This document shows positions 48,713 to 57,168 of a stretch of 64,000 bases of DNA, piece by piece. The position numbers were made by a program, and so were the translations under genes. The notes beneath the pieces were generated by a model. It saw only the letters and a program-made list of their open reading frames with translations, searched no databases and was not told the origin of the DNA. The stretch is taken from positions 1 through 64,000 of the forward strand of contig CBFGTM010000006.1 of the NCBI GenBank assembly GCA_965652025.1. The letters run 5' to 3'. Every line of letters starts with the position of its first letter. Position 1 is the first letter of the stretch. The DNA comes from CAVVWJ01 sp965652025. Its GTDB lineage: Bacteria; Gemmatimonadota; Gemmatimonadetes; Gemmatimonadales; GWC2-71-9.

Positions 48713-49168
48713 CTACGTGGTCTGGGCCCACCTGGTCCGGCCGTCGCGGTGGAGGCCGTAGGCCTTGAGCCGGCGCCACAGCGTGGTGCGGCTGATTCCC
48801 AGCGACCGCGCGGTCTCAGCCAGCTTCCAACTGTGGGCGTCGAGCGTCTTGACGATGGCTTCTTTTTCCCGGGCGGCCAGGGTGGTGGGCCCAGCCAGGC
48901 CAGGGATAAACATGGCCTCCCCCAACTCCAGGCCTCCCACCCGCAGGGGGCGTAGCCGGCCGCCCAGGGCGGCCAGACGGGGCTGAAGATCAGGTGCACC
49001 CTCGAAGAGGTCCATTCCGGAAAAGGCCTCGCGGGCGGGTTGATTGGCGTAGAGGAGCCTTCCCTCCACGTCGAAAACAACCACCCCTTCGCTGAAGCCA
49101 TCCAGCAGGGCCTTGGCAAGTGGTGAGAAAACGGATGGCAAAGGACTCACGGACAAGGTATCTGGCAT
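48713..49168 (-). CDS. PAS-domain regulator with Fis-type helix-turn-helix
   Basis: A 151-residue protein. A short PAS-like domain (LLDGFSEGVVVFDVEGRLLYANQPA in part: EGVVVFD, LLYANQPA) is followed by a C-terminal Fis helix-turn-helix, KLAETARSLGISRTTLWRRLKAYGL (core LAETARSLGISRTTLW). It looks like an NtrC-type activator without the AAA+ domain, so it would bind DNA and sense a ligand or redox state but not drive sigma54. Confidence 0.85.
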   Translation of the reverse strand: MPDTLSVSPLPSVFSPLAKALLDGFSEGVVVFDVEGRLLYANQPAREAFSGMDLFEGAPDLQPRLAALGGRLRPLRVGGLELGEAMFIPGLAGPTTLAAREKEAIVKTLDAHSWKLAETARSLGISRTTLWRRLKAYGLHRDGRTRWAQTT

Positions 49169-49299
49169 AGTTCAAAGATACGGAGCAGTGGATGGACTGG
49201 TTTCTGAATGAGTTCCGGCGCAGGCCAGGATCCGACCATTGTGCCGTTCAACTACTTAGACGCCCGGGGGGCATCGTGGTGCACAATGAGTCGTCCGCC

Positions 49300-50232
49300 C
49301 TATTCGCCCACCGGCTCGAGGGGTATTTCCCGACGCTGTCGAAGCTCGGCCAGGATGACCAGCCCCAGCCCGGCAAAGATCGACAGGCCGGCTGCAACTG
49401 CCCGTGGGGTGAGGTGTTCCCCCTCGAGAATCAGGGGGGCAACCGCCGCTGCAAAGAGTGGCTGGAGGTAGATGTATCCCGCTACCAGGTTGGAGGAGAC
49501 CCGCCGCAGAGCCCAGATGTTGAGCAGGTAGGTCAGGATAGTTGCGAAGACAACGATGTAGACCACCCACCACCACACGTAGCTCGGGACGGAAGAAAAT
49601 GCGAAGCTGGTCGCGGCCCCGATTCCCAGCGGAAGCACCCCCAGAGATGCGAAGAACATCACATAGAAGCTGACCGTGATCGATCCGTAGCGGCTGAACA
49701 CCTCCTTGGAATACACGAAATAGGCGGCATAGCAGATCATGCCGAGCACGATGAGCGCATTCCCCAGCGCTACGTCGGGAGCGAGCGAGATCCGGTCCGG
49801 ACCGATCAGGTACACCGTGCCCACGGCGGCCAGCCCAATTCCGATGAGCAACAGCGGAGAGGCCTTCTCTCTCCCGCTCAGAATGGAGCCGAGCACGGTA
49901 AATACGGGGACTGTCGTTACCAGGATGGTGGCGTTGATGGCCGTGGTGTGGCGCAGCCCGTACAGGAACAAGGTTTGATTGGCGGCAATACCCAGCATGC
50001 CGAGCACCGCCAGGCGTCTCAGGTTTCGGCGGTCCGCGATCCACTGACCGCCCGCCAACCAGTTCACCACCCAGAGTACCAGGGCGGCACCCAGGACCCT
50101 GAAGGAGACCAGAGCGCCGGCGGGGAATCGGGGCAGGACGTACCGGCCCGCCACCGCCAGGCTGGCGAATAGAAGCTGGACCACCACCAGCACCAGGTGA
50201 ACCAGCGGCTGCACCGAACCCCGTGGCCTCAA
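49300..50232 (-). CDS. EamA/DMT-family transporter
   Basis: A 310-residue membrane protein with ten helices in two EamA repeats (about 5-140 and 155-290). FASLAVAGRYVLPRFPAGALVSFR, LLGIAANQTLFLYGLRHTTA and YLLNIWALRRVSSNLVAGYIYLQPLFAA hold the family pattern (landmarks NQTLFLYGL, ALRRVSS, YLQPLFAA). It exports or imports a small metabolite; substrate unknown. Confidence 0.92.
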   Translation of the reverse strand: MRPRGSVQPLVHLVLVVVQLLFASLAVAGRYVLPRFPAGALVSFRVLGAALVLWVVNWLAGGQWIADRRNLRRLAVLGMLGIAANQTLFLYGLRHTTAINATILVTTVPVFTVLGSILSGREKASPLLLIGIGLAAVGTVYLIGPDRISLAPDVALGNALIVLGMICYAAYFVYSKEVFSRYGSITVSFYVMFFASLGVLPLGIGAATSFAFSSVPSYVWWWVVYIVVFATILTYLLNIWALRRVSSNLVAGYIYLQPLFAAAVAPLILEGEHLTPRAVAAGLSIFAGLGLVILAELRQRREIPLEPVGE

Positions 50233-50237
50233 TCGGC

Positions 50238-52844
50238 CTAGCGCCGACGGTGCGGCGGTCTGTGGCGATTACCCCGGCGGGCGCGAGGCCGCCGCCCTCC
50301 CCTGCGGTGGTGCGCGCCTCCTTCGTCCTCCTCGGCCGTCCGGGGCGCGTGGCGGAGCAGGTGTTGCAGCGCCGGAATGGTATCGGCGAGGAGCGGTGGG
50401 TGCCGGCCGCGCTGGACGGCGAACCGAAGTGGCCGGTCGAGCCGGGGCAGCTCGTCGGCTCGAAGACGCCGGGCCTGTCCCTCCCGCAGGCGGACCCGGG
50501 CGACACCTTCACCATTCTGAATCTCGTAATCCAGCGGGACGGCATCCCCTTTCAAGTGCACACGCTGAGGCAGAGCTTCCAGCCTCTCCCGGGTAGACGC
50601 ATCGACCAGTTCCGCGGGATTCAGGGCGAATCGGGTGCGGAGGAACTGCTCCCAACTGGTCGCGCCATCCAGTTGGCGCCGGAGCAGGGCTCGAAGTGAG
50701 CCGGGTGAGACCGACGGCAACGTGCCGCCCGAGCGTCGCCAGAGCTCGTCCAGCTCAGCCAGAGTCCGCCGCAGGCGACCCTGGTCGGGGTGCTGAGTCT
50801 CGCCCTGCACCAGGGCCGCTGCGAGTGCGTCACCAGCCTGCTCCGCCAGCTCGGCTGGGAATTCCCCCTCGATCACCTCGACTTCGGTGTCCAACTCGAA
50901 CCCGAAATAGGTCCTTCGCCGCTCGATGATCAACCGTTGGTGTTTGCGGGGACCGGCAAGCACGACCTGGGGAGGACCCAATGAGGCGTATCTACGGACC
51001 AGGTCATAGGAAAGAGTGGTTCCCTCGATCGACGCGCGGGGGACGCCGAACCGGTCGGCAAAGTATCTCAGGTTCCCCGCGACAGCACCCCAGCTCCCGG
51101 CTACGGACGTCCTGGATACCCGGGCTTCCTGGCCGTCGGCGGTGTGCTCGTCGATTACCAGATCGAAAGGCATGATTCGGGCGACCAGATCGGACCAGCG
51201 CCGGCGGATGTCCTTGGAGGCGTAGGGAAGCTGCTTCGGCAGCGGGAGCTCCAGCGAGCGATAGACCGAGGCAACGCCGAGCGCTGTGTCCTCGATGGCC
51301 TTGACCAGAACGCCCCGGCGTTCGGCCCATTCCTCCAGCTGGTCCTCAAACAGATGGCGCGGAAGCCCGTACACTTCACCCAGATAGCCATGCTGGTTCA
51401 CGGCCTCCGCATACAGGTTGTAGGCGGTCAGGTGGTCGCTGCCATTGACGATGACGCCGTGCAGGTCGCGCTCCTCTCGGGTCATCCGGTGCAGTGAGTC
51501 GATGTTGGAACACACCGCCGTCATCGGAATCAATTCGGCGTCGGAATGGACCAGGAGCTCGCCCCAGGTCCGCTCCACCGGCAGGGCCTCGACCTCTCTT
51601 CCGTAGGGGGTCAGCCGACCTTGCTCGATCAGGCCCCGGCTGGTCAGCAGCGCGATTGCCTTGCTGTACCCTGCCCGGTCGAGTGGCACCGGCAGATCGA
51701 GGTCCCGGGCATCCACCGCCAAAGCGGCGCAGGTGATCGCCACCCGCTCCGCGTCGCCGGCCAGCTGGAACTCTGGCGGAGTGGGGCGAAGCGCCTCGAA
51801 CACGAGGTCCCGGTCGCTGAGGATGACCACCTCCCCATTGGGCACCCGGCCGTGCACCCGTCCTGCCATCTGGAGAATCTCATTGGCGCCGAGATAGAGC
51901 CGGTGGAGGACGTTCCGTCCGCGGTCGACCACGTTCCCATAGCGGGCATCATAGATCACCACGGTATCGAGGCCGCGAACGTTCAGGGCGGATTGACCGG
52001 CCGCGGTCATTGCCAGCAGGAAGGGACGGGGTACCTCGTCCTCGAGGAAGGGGCGAATCACCCGAATCGGCTCTCCCCCGTGATAAAACGCCGTGGTGAG
52101 ACGGGGCCATTGTTCACCCAGGCTCGCGGCCAGTTTCTCGACCTCCGCCCGGGTGGGGACGAACGCCGCCACGCCGCGTTTCTCCTTCATGATGCGGCGG
52201 ATGTACCGGTCGTTGAAGAACTCTTCGGGCTGCTGCGGCAGGACCTGGACCCTGGCCTTGAGGGCAGGATCGAACGCCTGAGTGACCATCACCTCGGAGC
52301 TATCCAGATACTCGGCGTAGAACGTGGGATCCACCGTCGCGCTGAGCCAGATGAACCGGCAGCCGGCCCGCTTGCCGAGCGCCAGGCAAAGCTCCAGCTC
52401 GGCAGACGTCTGATGAATCTCGTCCACTATGATGGTATCCCGGCCGGTGATCAGATCGTCCTCGAACCAGCGGCGGGCGATACCGGTGGTCACGATCACC
52501 ACATTCCACTTCGGGGTCTCTGGAGTCGCTTCGCGCTCCCGATTTACCACCCCGGCGTAGATCGGCTCCTGGAGGATGGATTCAGAAATGGGGCGGATAC
52601 CGAGAGTCTTTCCGGTACCGGTACCGGCCACGATGCCGAAAGCCAACCCCCGTCCCGCCCAATCCCGTAGCTCGGAGCCGTGTTCCCGCTCGAGCACCGT
52701 GTCCACCTGCAGCGCAAGAGCCAGCTCGATGGTTTCGCACGCGGCTCGAGTGGGCGCAATGACGAGGATGCGGCCTTTGGGGTGGGGAGCGTGTCGGTAA
52801 GCGTCTGGATCGGGCGGGAGATGGTGATCGCGGGCAGGGTGCAT
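50238..52844 (-). CDS. DExH-box helicase, HrpA/HrpB-like, divergent
   Basis: An 868-residue SF2 helicase. Walker A GTGTGKT is at 74-80, DEIH at 141-144 (IIVDEIHQTS), SAT at 168-170, and motif VI is QMAGRVHGR. A ratchet/HA2-like helical region follows (YSKAIALLTSRGLIEQGRLTP, in part). A segment that looks like motif Ia (LVIAPTRAACE) precedes Walker A rather than following it. The last 40 residues are rich in Arg and His (RRGGRRPRARRG), a likely RNA-binding tail. Starts at ATG 52844, next to a repeat element. Confidence 0.85.
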   Translation of the reverse strand: MHPARDHHLPPDPDAYRHAPHPKGRILVIAPTRAACETIELALALQVDTVLEREHGSELRDWAGRGLAFGIVAGTGTGKTLGIRPISESILQEPIYAGVVNREREATPETPKWNVVIVTTGIARRWFEDDLITGRDTIIVDEIHQTSAELELCLALGKRAGCRFIWLSATVDPTFYAEYLDSSEVMVTQAFDPALKARVQVLPQQPEEFFNDRYIRRIMKEKRGVAAFVPTRAEVEKLAASLGEQWPRLTTAFYHGGEPIRVIRPFLEDEVPRPFLLAMTAAGQSALNVRGLDTVVIYDARYGNVVDRGRNVLHRLYLGANEILQMAGRVHGRVPNGEVVILSDRDLVFEALRPTPPEFQLAGDAERVAITCAALAVDARDLDLPVPLDRAGYSKAIALLTSRGLIEQGRLTPYGREVEALPVERTWGELLVHSDAELIPMTAVCSNIDSLHRMTREERDLHGVIVNGSDHLTAYNLYAEAVNQHGYLGEVYGLPRHLFEDQLEEWAERRGVLVKAIEDTALGVASVYRSLELPLPKQLPYASKDIRRRWSDLVARIMPFDLVIDEHTADGQEARVSRTSVAGSWGAVAGNLRYFADRFGVPRASIEGTTLSYDLVRRYASLGPPQVVLAGPRKHQRLIIERRRTYFGFELDTEVEVIEGEFPAELAEQAGDALAAALVQGETQHPDQGRLRRTLAELDELWRRSGGTLPSVSPGSLRALLRRQLDGATSWEQFLRTRFALNPAELVDASTRERLEALPQRVHLKGDAVPLDYEIQNGEGVARVRLREGQARRLRADELPRLDRPLRFAVQRGRHPPLLADTIPALQHLLRHAPRTAEEDEGGAHHRRGGRRPRARRGNRHRPPHRRR

Positions 52845-52862
52845 GCGTAAAGGAAGAGGGTC

Positions 52863-52914
52863 GGCGGGTAAGAGGGTAGGGCGGCCGTCGTACCCTCCTA
52901 CCCGCTTACCATCT
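52863..52914. repeat. 8-bp-unit inverted element between helicase and barrel genes
   Basis: Left arm 52863-52878: GGCGGGTA, AGAGGGTA. Right arm 52891-52914: TACCCTCC, TACCCGCT, TACCATCT. Spacer 12 bases. It fills the gap between two same-strand genes and ends eight bases from the upstream stop. Confidence 0.82.
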
Positions 52915-52922
52915 GACTCTCG

Positions 52923-55900
52923 CTAGAACCCCGGCTCCAGCTCGAACTGCCACATCCAGCCTTTGCCCGGCCGGTCGAAGGGATGGACCAGATTCAGCTG
53001 CGCCACCGCAAATCCGAGGAGGTTGAATCGGAGGCCGGCACCGGCACTGAACACCGGATCGCGGGTCCCTGAGCCCAACACTGAGGGCTGGTGCTCCGAG
53101 TCCCATGCCAAGCCGGCATCGCCGAAAACGGCAAACTCGAGCGGGAAAGCCCCATAATACCCGGAGCCCATGCCCAGAAGCCCAAAGAGCGGGAAGCGGA
53201 GCTCGGCGTTGGCCACAACCATCCGGCTCCCGAGCAGCTGGTCAAACACCGGGCACGCAGTGGGATTGCCGGGAGGCGGCTTGCACTCCGAGGCGTCGAA
53301 AGACCCATAGCTGTATCCCCGAACCAGGCCGGGATACCCCAGGAACACCGGCTGGAGACGGTCGCTCTCTCCCCCGCTTCCGTACCGGCCGTAGTGCAGC
53401 ACTCGAGCGGCCAGGGTGAAGGGCCGCACCGGCATGATGTATTTACGGAAGTCTCCCAGCACGCCGACGAAGTTGATCGACCCGAACGTGGGGGAGACCT
53501 CCAGCCGGTAGCGCTGCCCAAAAAGCGGACCGGTAGCCCCGGGGAATGAGTTGTCGTACACCAGCGCTGCGCTGGTCACCCCCAGGTTGAGCGCGCTCCC
53601 AGCCGGCAAGTCCACCTTGTCGTCAACGATTTGATCTCCAGTCTCCAGGCTGAAGGCCCGGGTCTGGAGCTCGTTATCGAAGCTGATGTTGCTGAAGCCG
53701 GCCTGGAACTCGACCCGCTGCACTTCGCTGAAGGGATAGGCGAGCAGACCAGCGATGTCGCGGGTAGTCTGCCGCTGGAGCAGCTGCTGGTCCACCAGCG
53801 CCGTCTGTCCATTGACGTTATCGACTCCCTGGGCGAAGGCACCGCTGACGAAGGTCGATTGCTGGCCTATGGCGCCCCAGTTGAGCCGGTGAGTCATGTT
53901 CTGGTATCCCAGCAGCGCATTCACGTCCTTGAAGCTGCCCTGCACGCTGAGGCCGGTCACCAGGTTGTGATTGCCCAGCAGATCGCTGAAGTAGAGCGAA
54001 GCTCCGCCCCCGAAGTAGGTCCCAAACTCGCTGGTCCCCAGCGAGAGCGAGGGCTGGCCGACGTAAGTGAGGGAAAGGCCCGGCTTGTAGCGCTGCACCG
54101 GGAAGTCAGCACTGGGCGGAAGTCCTCGCAGCGGATCGTTCAGCAGAGTGAGCAGGGTCTGTCCCTTGCGCTCGAGCGGCGGCAAAGCTGCAGCCAGTCG
54201 CGTGGCCGAGCCATAGGGCTTGTAGGCGGTGGTCGGCTCCAACTGAACCGGCCGTGCCGCGTCGATGGCATACAGGTCGTAGCCATTGGAGCGGAAGACG
54301 CTGTAGACCATCCGCCCCGAGTGCTGGGCCACGGATAGGGCTGGGCTGGTCTCGGTGATGCCGCTAACTCCGGTAAACAGGTCGGTGATCTGCGACAGCC
54401 GCCCGTCCGCAAGCTCGACCCGGTACACGTTGGTGATGCCGTCCGGATCGGACAGGAAGTACAGGCCGGCGCCGTCAGGGGACCACTGGGGATTCAACTG
54501 CCGGACGTCTCCACCTCCGGCAACCCGGCTCACCCGGCCGGTGGCCACATCGACCAGCCCCAGGGCCAGTGCCCCGATCCGCAGATTATTGAGAGTGGTG
54601 GTGAAACGGTCTGTGGCAAAGGCGATGGTTTGCCCATCCGGAGACCACGCCGGCTGGAGGTCGGCAAATTGATCATGGGTGAGCTGGCGCAGCTGGTTGG
54701 CCTGGAGGTCGTAGATGTAGAGATCGGTCAGACCACCGGCTGATCCGGTGAAGGCAATGGACCGGCCATCCGGCGACCAACTGGGGTTCAGGGCCTGGCC
54801 CAACTGCCGCAGTGGGATCTCCCGAGCTCGCTTTCCTTTATCTACGTCATAGATGACCAGCACCGGACGGCCCTTACTGATTCCGGCGAACACGAAGCGC
54901 TTGCCATCGGGCGACCAGCTCCCCGCCGACTCGATGAACTCGAGGCTCTGCAGGTGGGGGTCCACCGCGGTCTTGGTCACCTGCCGCTCGATCCGGCCGG
55001 TCTTCGCGTCGGCCAAGAACAGGTCGATCGAGAAGAGATCGCGATCGGACAGGAACATCATCCGGCTGCCATCGGGGCTGACCGATGGCGAAACGTTGTA
55101 CCGGCCATCACCGTGGGCGGCCACAATGCGGGGGCCGAACGTTTCCGCAGGCTGGGTCTCTCCCAGCAGTGGCTCGTAAGTAGCGTGTATCTCCTGGTGC
55201 CAACGGGCCACCAAGGCTTCCGGGGTGAGTGACGTTACCTCTCGGATTGCCTGATCCACTCCCCGACGGCGCCCCGCGCGGCGGAGCAGTTGGCCAATGG
55301 CCTGGTCCCCCCAATGTCCGGCGACATACGACAGCAGCGCGTGGCCATAGCGGTAGGGGAAGTAGCGAGGATCATCCAGCTGCCTGTAGCTGGGCAGGGT
55401 GTCCTTCCCGGTATCCTGCACCGCGCCCCGCATCCACATCGCGGTGGGCGCGTTGATCGGTCCCAGCGACAGGTACTCCGCCATTCCCTCGATGAACCAC
55501 AGCGGGAGCGATGTCGCGCCGGGGAGCGCCCCCAGGGAGGTGCCCCGGCCGCTGCCGGTGATGTCGTACTGGAATGCGTGCGTAAGCTCGTGGCCGATGA
55601 CGTGGTCCAGATCGCCCAAGCTTCCGCCGACCGGGAGCACGATGCGGCGGCGGAGGGCTTCGGTGACGCCCCCGGTGCCCTCTCCGATATCTCCGCCGAT
55701 GGCGTTAGTCTGCTGGAACTGGGCCGGGCTGGCATAGAGAATCAGTGGCTGCCGGCCCGAGAGCTCGTGCTGGAAGACCACCGACAGCCTGGTACGCCAC
55801 CGCTCGGCCATTCGGGCGGCGTCGCGTGCCGCCTCCAGCTCTGTGGGGTAGTAGTAGATGTCGAAGTGCTCGGTCTTGAGCACCTTGAAATCAAAATTCT

Positions 55901-56012
55901 CGTACTGAACCTTGTTGCGGCCGAAGTACTGGGCCTCGACGGGTGAGGCGGACGTGGCGAGCGCTGCAAGGAGCAGGATGAGGCGGCCAAAACCGCGCGG
56001 CGTACACAGCAT
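52923..56012 (-). CDS. Exported gluzincin-TolB propeller-surface barrel fusion protein
   Basis: A 1029-residue outer-membrane protein. The signal peptide ends SPVEAQ. A zinc peptidase-like domain follows, with HELTH at 141-145 and WFIEGMAEY at 172-180 (third ligand Glu175). Residues about 300-600 contain repeated PD40/TolB blades (SVSPDGSRMMFLSD, GSWSPDGKRFVFAG, PSWSPDGRSIAFTG, PAWSPDGQTIAFAT, PQWSPDGAGLYFLS). The last 400 residues look like a BamA-type surface-antigen beta barrel ending in FELEPGF with a terminal Phe. It probably sits in the outer membrane with the first two domains in the periplasm. Confidence 0.88.
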   Translation of the reverse strand: MLCTPRGFGRLILLLAALATSASPVEAQYFGRNKVQYENFDFKVLKTEHFDIYYYPTELEAARDAARMAERWRTRLSVVFQHELSGRQPLILYASPAQFQQTNAIGGDIGEGTGGVTEALRRRIVLPVGGSLGDLDHVIGHELTHAFQYDITGSGRGTSLGALPGATSLPLWFIEGMAEYLSLGPINAPTAMWMRGAVQDTGKDTLPSYRQLDDPRYFPYRYGHALLSYVAGHWGDQAIGQLLRRAGRRRGVDQAIREVTSLTPEALVARWHQEIHATYEPLLGETQPAETFGPRIVAAHGDGRYNVSPSVSPDGSRMMFLSDRDLFSIDLFLADAKTGRIERQVTKTAVDPHLQSLEFIESAGSWSPDGKRFVFAGISKGRPVLVIYDVDKGKRAREIPLRQLGQALNPSWSPDGRSIAFTGSAGGLTDLYIYDLQANQLRQLTHDQFADLQPAWSPDGQTIAFATDRFTTTLNNLRIGALALGLVDVATGRVSRVAGGGDVRQLNPQWSPDGAGLYFLSDPDGITNVYRVELADGRLSQITDLFTGVSGITETSPALSVAQHSGRMVYSVFRSNGYDLYAIDAARPVQLEPTTAYKPYGSATRLAAALPPLERKGQTLLTLLNDPLRGLPPSADFPVQRYKPGLSLTYVGQPSLSLGTSEFGTYFGGGASLYFSDLLGNHNLVTGLSVQGSFKDVNALLGYQNMTHRLNWGAIGQQSTFVSGAFAQGVDNVNGQTALVDQQLLQRQTTRDIAGLLAYPFSEVQRVEFQAGFSNISFDNELQTRAFSLETGDQIVDDKVDLPAGSALNLGVTSAALVYDNSFPGATGPLFGQRYRLEVSPTFGSINFVGVLGDFRKYIMPVRPFTLAARVLHYGRYGSGGESDRLQPVFLGYPGLVRGYSYGSFDASECKPPPGNPTACPVFDQLLGSRMVVANAELRFPLFGLLGMGSGYYGAFPLEFAVFGDAGLAWDSEHQPSVLGSGTRDPVFSAGAGLRFNLLGFAVAQLNLVHPFDRPGKGWMWQFELEPGF

Positions 56013-56097
56013 AGAATGCCTCCTGGCGAGAATGCCTCGCGTGGCGGCAATCAGGCGGTGATCTGCGACACAGGGGGCCGCGAAGACGAACCGGTGA

Positions 56098-56313
56098 CTA
56101 CTTGTGACGCACCGGTTTCGCTGCAGCCAAATTTTCTCCGCTCAATTCCGCCTGGCGATCGAGCCATTCGCACACGATGGCAAAGGCAGTGTGCCGGTCG
56201 AGGCCGAACGCCTTCATTAAGTACGGCACAGCTCCATACATGTTGGTGCGCCCGCCGGCTCTGAGCTGTCGGAGAAACCGGTCATAGTCACGACGTACCC
56301 GTACCAAACTCAT
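56098..56313 (-). CDS. Small conserved-looking hypothetical protein
   Basis: A 71-residue protein that reads like a compact helical domain: VRRDYDRFLRQLRAGGRTNM, YGAVPYLMKAFGLDRHTAF, then IVCEWLDRQAEL (split for length). No signal or membrane segment. A TTGAGC/TATATT promoter places transcription start at or next to its ATG, so its mRNA may be leaderless. Family not recognised; the MYGAVPYL and FGLDR parts look helix-turn-helix-like. Confidence 0.65.
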   Translation of the reverse strand: MSLVRVRRDYDRFLRQLRAGGRTNMYGAVPYLMKAFGLDRHTAFAIVCEWLDRQAELSGENLAAAKPVRHK

Positions 56314-56317
56314 AACC

Positions 56318-56350
56318 CCGAATATAAACCGAAGCAGGCGGAAGGCTCAA
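56318..56350 (-). promoter_or_regulatory. Promoter of the 71-residue gene, leaderless arrangement
   Basis: On the minus strand TTGAGC (56350-56345), 18 bases, TATATT (56326-56321), then seven bases to the ATG at 56313. The -10 region TATATTCGGGG matches that at 34844. CCGAA direct repeats 11 bases apart overlap it (56318-56333). Confidence 0.5.
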
Positions 56351-56411
56351 GCACGATGGAAAGGCCTCGAGTACGACTGCGAAGACCTGTCAGGAGTAGG
56401 AGTTATTCGAC

Positions 56412-56440
56412 TTGACACCGCCAAATGTGGGTTTCATACT
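56412..56440 (+). promoter_or_regulatory. Sigma70-type promoter of the C1 (fae) operon
   Basis: TTGACA (56412-56417), a perfect -35, 17-base spacer, then CATACT (56435-56440). Spacing is optimal. Transcription should start near 56447 inside the first copy of a 16-bp tandem repeat, leaving a leader of about 180 bases. Confidence 0.68.
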
Positions 56441-56470
56441 AGGGACTTCGTTCGCTAGGGACTTCGTTCG
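56439..56470 (+). repeat. Perfect 16-bp tandem duplication at the fae promoter
   Basis: CTAGGGACTTCGTTCG occurs twice head to tail (56439-56454, 56455-56470) with no mismatch, beginning within the -10 box and covering the expected transcription start. Confidence 0.9.
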
Positions 56471-56627
56471 GCACTAAGCGCACTGAGCTACCGCCCTGCG
56501 GATCGCGTGGTCGGGTCGTCCGTTCCCCCGCGCTGCTCCTCATCCGAGCTCACCCTTCGCCAACGTCGAGCTGACCATGTGGCGTCGATTTCTCTCCTTC
56601 TTCAACAAAACGGATATGGAGGCAGGT

Positions 56628-57140
56628 ATGGCTGGGGAATTCTTCATCGGTGAATCGCTGGTTGGGGACGGCAACGAGATCGCGCACGTCGACCTGATCG
56701 CCGGTTCCAAGTCCGGGCCGGCGGGTCTCGCGTTCACTCAGGCGCTCTCTCACAATTCGGACGGCTTCTCGACGCTCCTGGCGGTCGTCACGCCAAACCT
56801 CCCTGCCAAACCCGACACTCTGCTCTTCAACAAGGTCACCATCAAAGGCGCCAAGCAGGCGGTCCAGATGTTTGGCCCGGCACAGGCAGCGGTGGCTCGG
56901 GCAGTGATGGACAGCGTCGCCTCCGGCGTCGTCGACAAGAGTCGGGCCAACGACCTCTGCATTCTGGTCGGAGTGTTCATTCACTGGCAGGCCGAGAACG
57001 ACAAGAAGATTTTCGACTACAACTATCAGGCAACCAAGGAAGCCCTTCAGCGGGCTTTGCAGAACAAGCCCTCGGTGGACGAGGTGCTGCAGCGATACAA
57101 GGCTGCGCGCCATCCGTTCGCCAGCGGTGCTGAGGGCTGA
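56628..57140 (+). CDS. fae: Formaldehyde-activating enzyme
   Basis: A 170-residue enzyme that condenses formaldehyde with tetrahydromethanopterin to methylene-H4MPT. FIGESLVGDGNEIAHVDLIAG carries the catalytic His20 (core GDGNEIAHVDL); AVMDSVASGVVDKSRANDL and KEALQRAL are also typical. ATG 56628 has GGAGG five bases upstream and gives the family length; ATG 56616 and 56577 are longer options. First gene of the C1 operon, followed by an intrinsic terminator. Confidence 0.93.
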   Translation: MAGEFFIGESLVGDGNEIAHVDLIAGSKSGPAGLAFTQALSHNSDGFSTLLAVVTPNLPAKPDTLLFNKVTIKGAKQAVQMFGPAQAAVARAVMDSVASGVVDKSRANDLCILVGVFIHWQAENDKKIFDYNYQATKEALQRALQNKPSVDEVLQRYKAARHPFASGAEG

Positions 57141-57168
57141 TCGTACAGTCCCGCTGAATCGCGGTGCT

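Larger units (their letters stand above)
56314..56627. other. Gene-free regulatory stretch upstream of fae
   Basis: About 310 bases between divergent genes. It holds the promoter of the 71-residue gene (minus strand), the fae-operon promoter (plus strand) and a 16-bp tandem duplication. The remaining 150 bases before fae contain no hairpin or conserved riboswitch that I recognise; an in-frame upstream ATG for Fae exists at 56577 but gives a non-family N-terminus. Confidence 0.6.

Noticed and set aside
49256..50545. 429-residue minus-strand reading across the transporter and helicase tail
   Set aside because: It is frameshifted relative to the clear EamA protein and has shadow composition.
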